From contig NZ_JBHRXZ010000001.1 in assembly GCF_042648805.1 (NCBI RefSeq), positions 62,001 to 126,000 on the forward strand: a stretch of 64,000 bases of DNA, read 5' to 3'. Within the stretch, counting starts at the first letter, position 1; the number at the start of each line of letters is the position of its first letter. Shown one piece after another: positions 62,114-64,000 of this stretch. The notes beneath the pieces are model-generated. The model saw only the letters and a program-made list of their open reading frames with translations, did not search any database and was not told the DNA's origin. The stretch comes from Azomonas tarimensis (lineage in GTDB: Bacteria; Pseudomonadota; Gammaproteobacteria; Pseudomonadales; Pseudomonadaceae). A program made the position numbers and the translations under genes.

Positions 62114-62197
62114 GCACAAGCCCAGGCCTCAAGCCAGAGCCCATGCCGGGTCCGTAGCCTGAAGCCCGCAGCTTCCAACTTGCTGCTTGCCGCTGAA

Positions 62198-63322
62198 TTA
62201 AAGATCGCCGAAAAACCGCTTCACACCCTCAAACCAACCGCTGGCCTTGGGTGAATGCGAGGTATCGTCGCGCAGGGTCTTGCGGAAGTCCTCGAGCAGG
62301 TCCCGCTGGCGCTTGTCCAGGTTCACTGGGGTTTCGACCGCGACGCGACACATCAGATCACCCGGCGCACCGCCACGAACCGGCGCCACACCCTTGCCAC
62401 GCAAGCGGAACAGCTTGCCGGTCTGGGTGCCCTCGGGGATTTTCAGCTTGACCCGCCCATCGAGCGTTGGCACCTCCAGCTCTCCGCCCAGCGCCGCATC
62501 GGTAAAACAGATCGGCACATCGCAATACAAATGCTTGCCGTCGCGCTGGAAAATGGGGTGCTCACGCACGCTGACCACGACATACAGATCGCCGGCCGGC
62601 CCACCCAGACTGCCCGCCTCGCCCTCGCCCGACAGCCGGATGCGGTCACCCGTGTCGACACCCGGGGGCACCTTGACCGACAGCGTCTTCTGCTCCTCGA
62701 CCCGGCCGTGACCATGGCAGCTCCCGCAGGGGTCGGTGATCATCTTGCCGCTACCCTGGCAGCGCGGGCAGGTCTGCTGCACGGAGAAGAATCCCTGCTG
62801 CATGCGAACCTGACCAATACCTCCGCAAGTGGTGCAGGTGACCGGCGTCGTGCCCTTCTTGGCGCCTGTGCCATCGCAGGTCTTGCACTCGGCCAGGGTA
62901 GGTACGCGTATGGTCACGGTGGTGCCGCGAACCGCTTCCTCCAGATCGAGCTCGAGGGTGTAACGAAGGTCGCTGCCCCGATGGGAACCGCCACGCGCAT
63001 TGCCCCGAGCGCCGCCGAAGAAGTCGCTGAATACGTCGCCGAAGATATCGGAAAAATTTGCATTGCCGTAGCCGGCACCGCCTCCGCCCATGCTCGGATC
63101 GACTCCGGCGTGGCCGTACTGATCGTACGCAGTACGCTTGCTAGCGTCGGAGAGCACTTCGTAGGCCTCGTTGGCTTCCTTGAAGTTGTCCTCCGCCTCC
63201 TTATCCCCAGGATTACGATCGGGATGGTATTTCATCGCGAGGCGGCGGTAAGCCTTTTTCAGCTCCGCTTCGCTGGCGCCGCGCTCAACACCCAGCACTT
63301 CGTAATAATCGCGTTTGGCCAT
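62198..63322 (-). CDS. dnaJ: Chaperone protein DnaJ
   Basis: A 374-residue class A J-protein. The J domain has HPD (YHPDRNPG), followed by a Gly/Phe-rich linker (about 75-110) and four CxxCxGxG zinc motifs (CKTCDGTG, CTTCGGIG, CPRCQGSG, CGSCHGHG), then the substrate-binding C-terminal domains. The ATG at 63322 begins MAKRDYYEVLG. dnaK lies upstream in the same direction. Confidence 0.97.
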   Translation of the reverse strand: MAKRDYYEVLGVERGASEAELKKAYRRLAMKYHPDRNPGDKEAEDNFKEANEAYEVLSDASKRTAYDQYGHAGVDPSMGGGGAGYGNANFSDIFGDVFSDFFGGARGNARGGSHRGSDLRYTLELDLEEAVRGTTVTIRVPTLAECKTCDGTGAKKGTTPVTCTTCGGIGQVRMQQGFFSVQQTCPRCQGSGKMITDPCGSCHGHGRVEEQKTLSVKVPPGVDTGDRIRLSGEGEAGSLGGPAGDLYVVVSVREHPIFQRDGKHLYCDVPICFTDAALGGELEVPTLDGRVKLKIPEGTQTGKLFRLRGKGVAPVRGGAPGDLMCRVAVETPVNLDKRQRDLLEDFRKTLRDDTSHSPKASGWFEGVKRFFGDL

Positions 63323-63556
63323 AACTTTCCTGAACCTCGTTTGGTCGCCTCCCGGGGACGACAGGCTGCCCGTTCCCAACGCTGCAGGCCGCACCCCAGA
63401 CATCGAATGGGAGCAGCCCGCGCTCAAAAGCCGGCAATCCTACCAGATCAGCCCTCCAGACACGCCAACGCGGGAGCAGGCCCCCGCGTCAGGTATCGGG
63501 TCCGCCACCACCAGGGTGACGAACGGGAGCGGAAGCCAAGGGCTTCCCGGACAGCC

Positions 63557-64000
63557 TTACTTGTTGTCCTTCACTTCCTCGAACTCGGCATCGACCACGT
63601 CGTCACCGGCCTGCCCGTTCTTGCCAGCTTCCTGACCCTCGGCGCCCTGCGGCTGCTCGGCGTACATCTTCTGCGCCAGCGGCGTGGTGGCCTGGGACAG
63701 AGCCGCCATCTTGGCATCGATTTCTTCCTTGTCGTCGCCTTTGATGGCCACTTCCAAGGCAGCGATGGCCGCCTCGATGGCCGACTTCTCGTCGGCGCTG
63801 GCCTTGTCGCCCGCCTCGGTCAGCATCTTGCGCGAAGCATGCACCAGCTGATCGCCCTGGTTGCGAGCCGAAGCCAGCTCCTCGAACTTGCGGTCTTCCT
63901 CGGCATTGGCCTCGGCGTCACGCACCATCTGCTGGATTTCCTCCTCGGACAGACCCGAGTTGGCCTTGATGACGATGGACTGCTGCTTGCCGGTGGCCTT
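63557..64000 (-). CDS. dnaK: Chaperone protein DnaK, C-terminal part
   Basis: The last 147 codons of dnaK; the rest lies beyond the right edge. It covers the end of the substrate-binding domain and the helical lid (SGLSEEEIQQMVRDAEANAEEDRKF) and the acidic tail ending DDVVDAEFEEVKDNK, the EEVKD-type end needed for co-chaperone contact. A GGAAGCC / GGCTTCC hairpin (about 63531-63547) follows the stop, without a T run. Confidence 0.97.
   Translation of the reverse strand, partial: KATGKQQSIVIKANSGLSEEEIQQMVRDAEANAEEDRKFEELASARNQGDQLVHASRKMLTEAGDKASADEKSAIEAAIAALEVAIKGDDKEEIDAKMAALSQATTPLAQKMYAEQPQGAEGQEAGKNGQAGDDVVDAEFEEVKDNK

Overview
The window is GC-rich (roughly 62-65 %) gammaproteobacterial chromosome. 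Gene order, protein sequences and intergenic repeats point to the genus Pseudomonas in the broad sense, most like the P. stutzeri (Stutzerimonas) group: cbrX-cbrAB-crcZ-pcnB-folK-panBCD-pgi and pnp-rpsO-truB-rbfA-infB-nusA-rimP-tRNAs-secG-tpiA-glmM-folP-ftsH follow the order I recall from P. aeruginosa. carA lies directly next to carB without the intervening gene I recall from P. aeruginosa. No phage, insertion sequence, CRISPR array or defence island was seen; this is mostly core chromosome, and the interest lies in small RNA elements, repeats and a few odd proteins.

1-11.2 kb is a purine uptake and breakdown cluster, all on the + strand: the end of an ABC permease, an SDR enzyme, 8-oxoguanine deaminase, a BMP-type binding protein, a 2-oxoglutarate/Fe(II)-type oxygenase, xanthine dehydrogenase (xdhABC) and guanine deaminase. 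Guanine is deaminated to xanthine, which XdhAB oxidises to urate. REP palindromes sit between xdhB, xdhC and guaD.

11.3-26.6 kb holds mixed housekeeping genes: a D-2-hydroxyacid dehydrogenase, rsmC, a GDT1-type Mn exporter behind a yybP-ykoY manganese riboswitch, an M48 protease, a divergent SRAP protein, a zinc-ribbon/DUF2007 pair, an acyltransferase, a YajG-like lipoprotein, malate:quinone oxidoreductase, a SulP transporter, a 690-bp non-coding stretch with DnaA-box matches, a DUF2726 protein, MgtC, sfsA, an aminotransferase and dksA.

26.6-39.9 kb carries gluQ, the small cbrX ORF overlapping cbrA, cbrB, then a CbrB-type palindrome, a sigma-54 promoter and the CrcZ RNA, which together form the carbon catabolite control module. 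pcnB, folK, the pantothenate genes panBCD, pgi and a DUF2236/MpaB-family protein follow.

40.0-64.0 kb is almost entirely on the minus strand: a BON protein, then the transcription/translation operon from rimP down to pnp, tRNA-fMet and tRNA-Leu(GAG), secG, tpiA, glmM, folP and ftsH. The slot where rlmE is expected upstream of ftsH holds 470 bp without it. yhbY (+ strand), a DUF4149 protein, greA, carB, carA, dapB, dnaJ and the 3' part of dnaK end the window.
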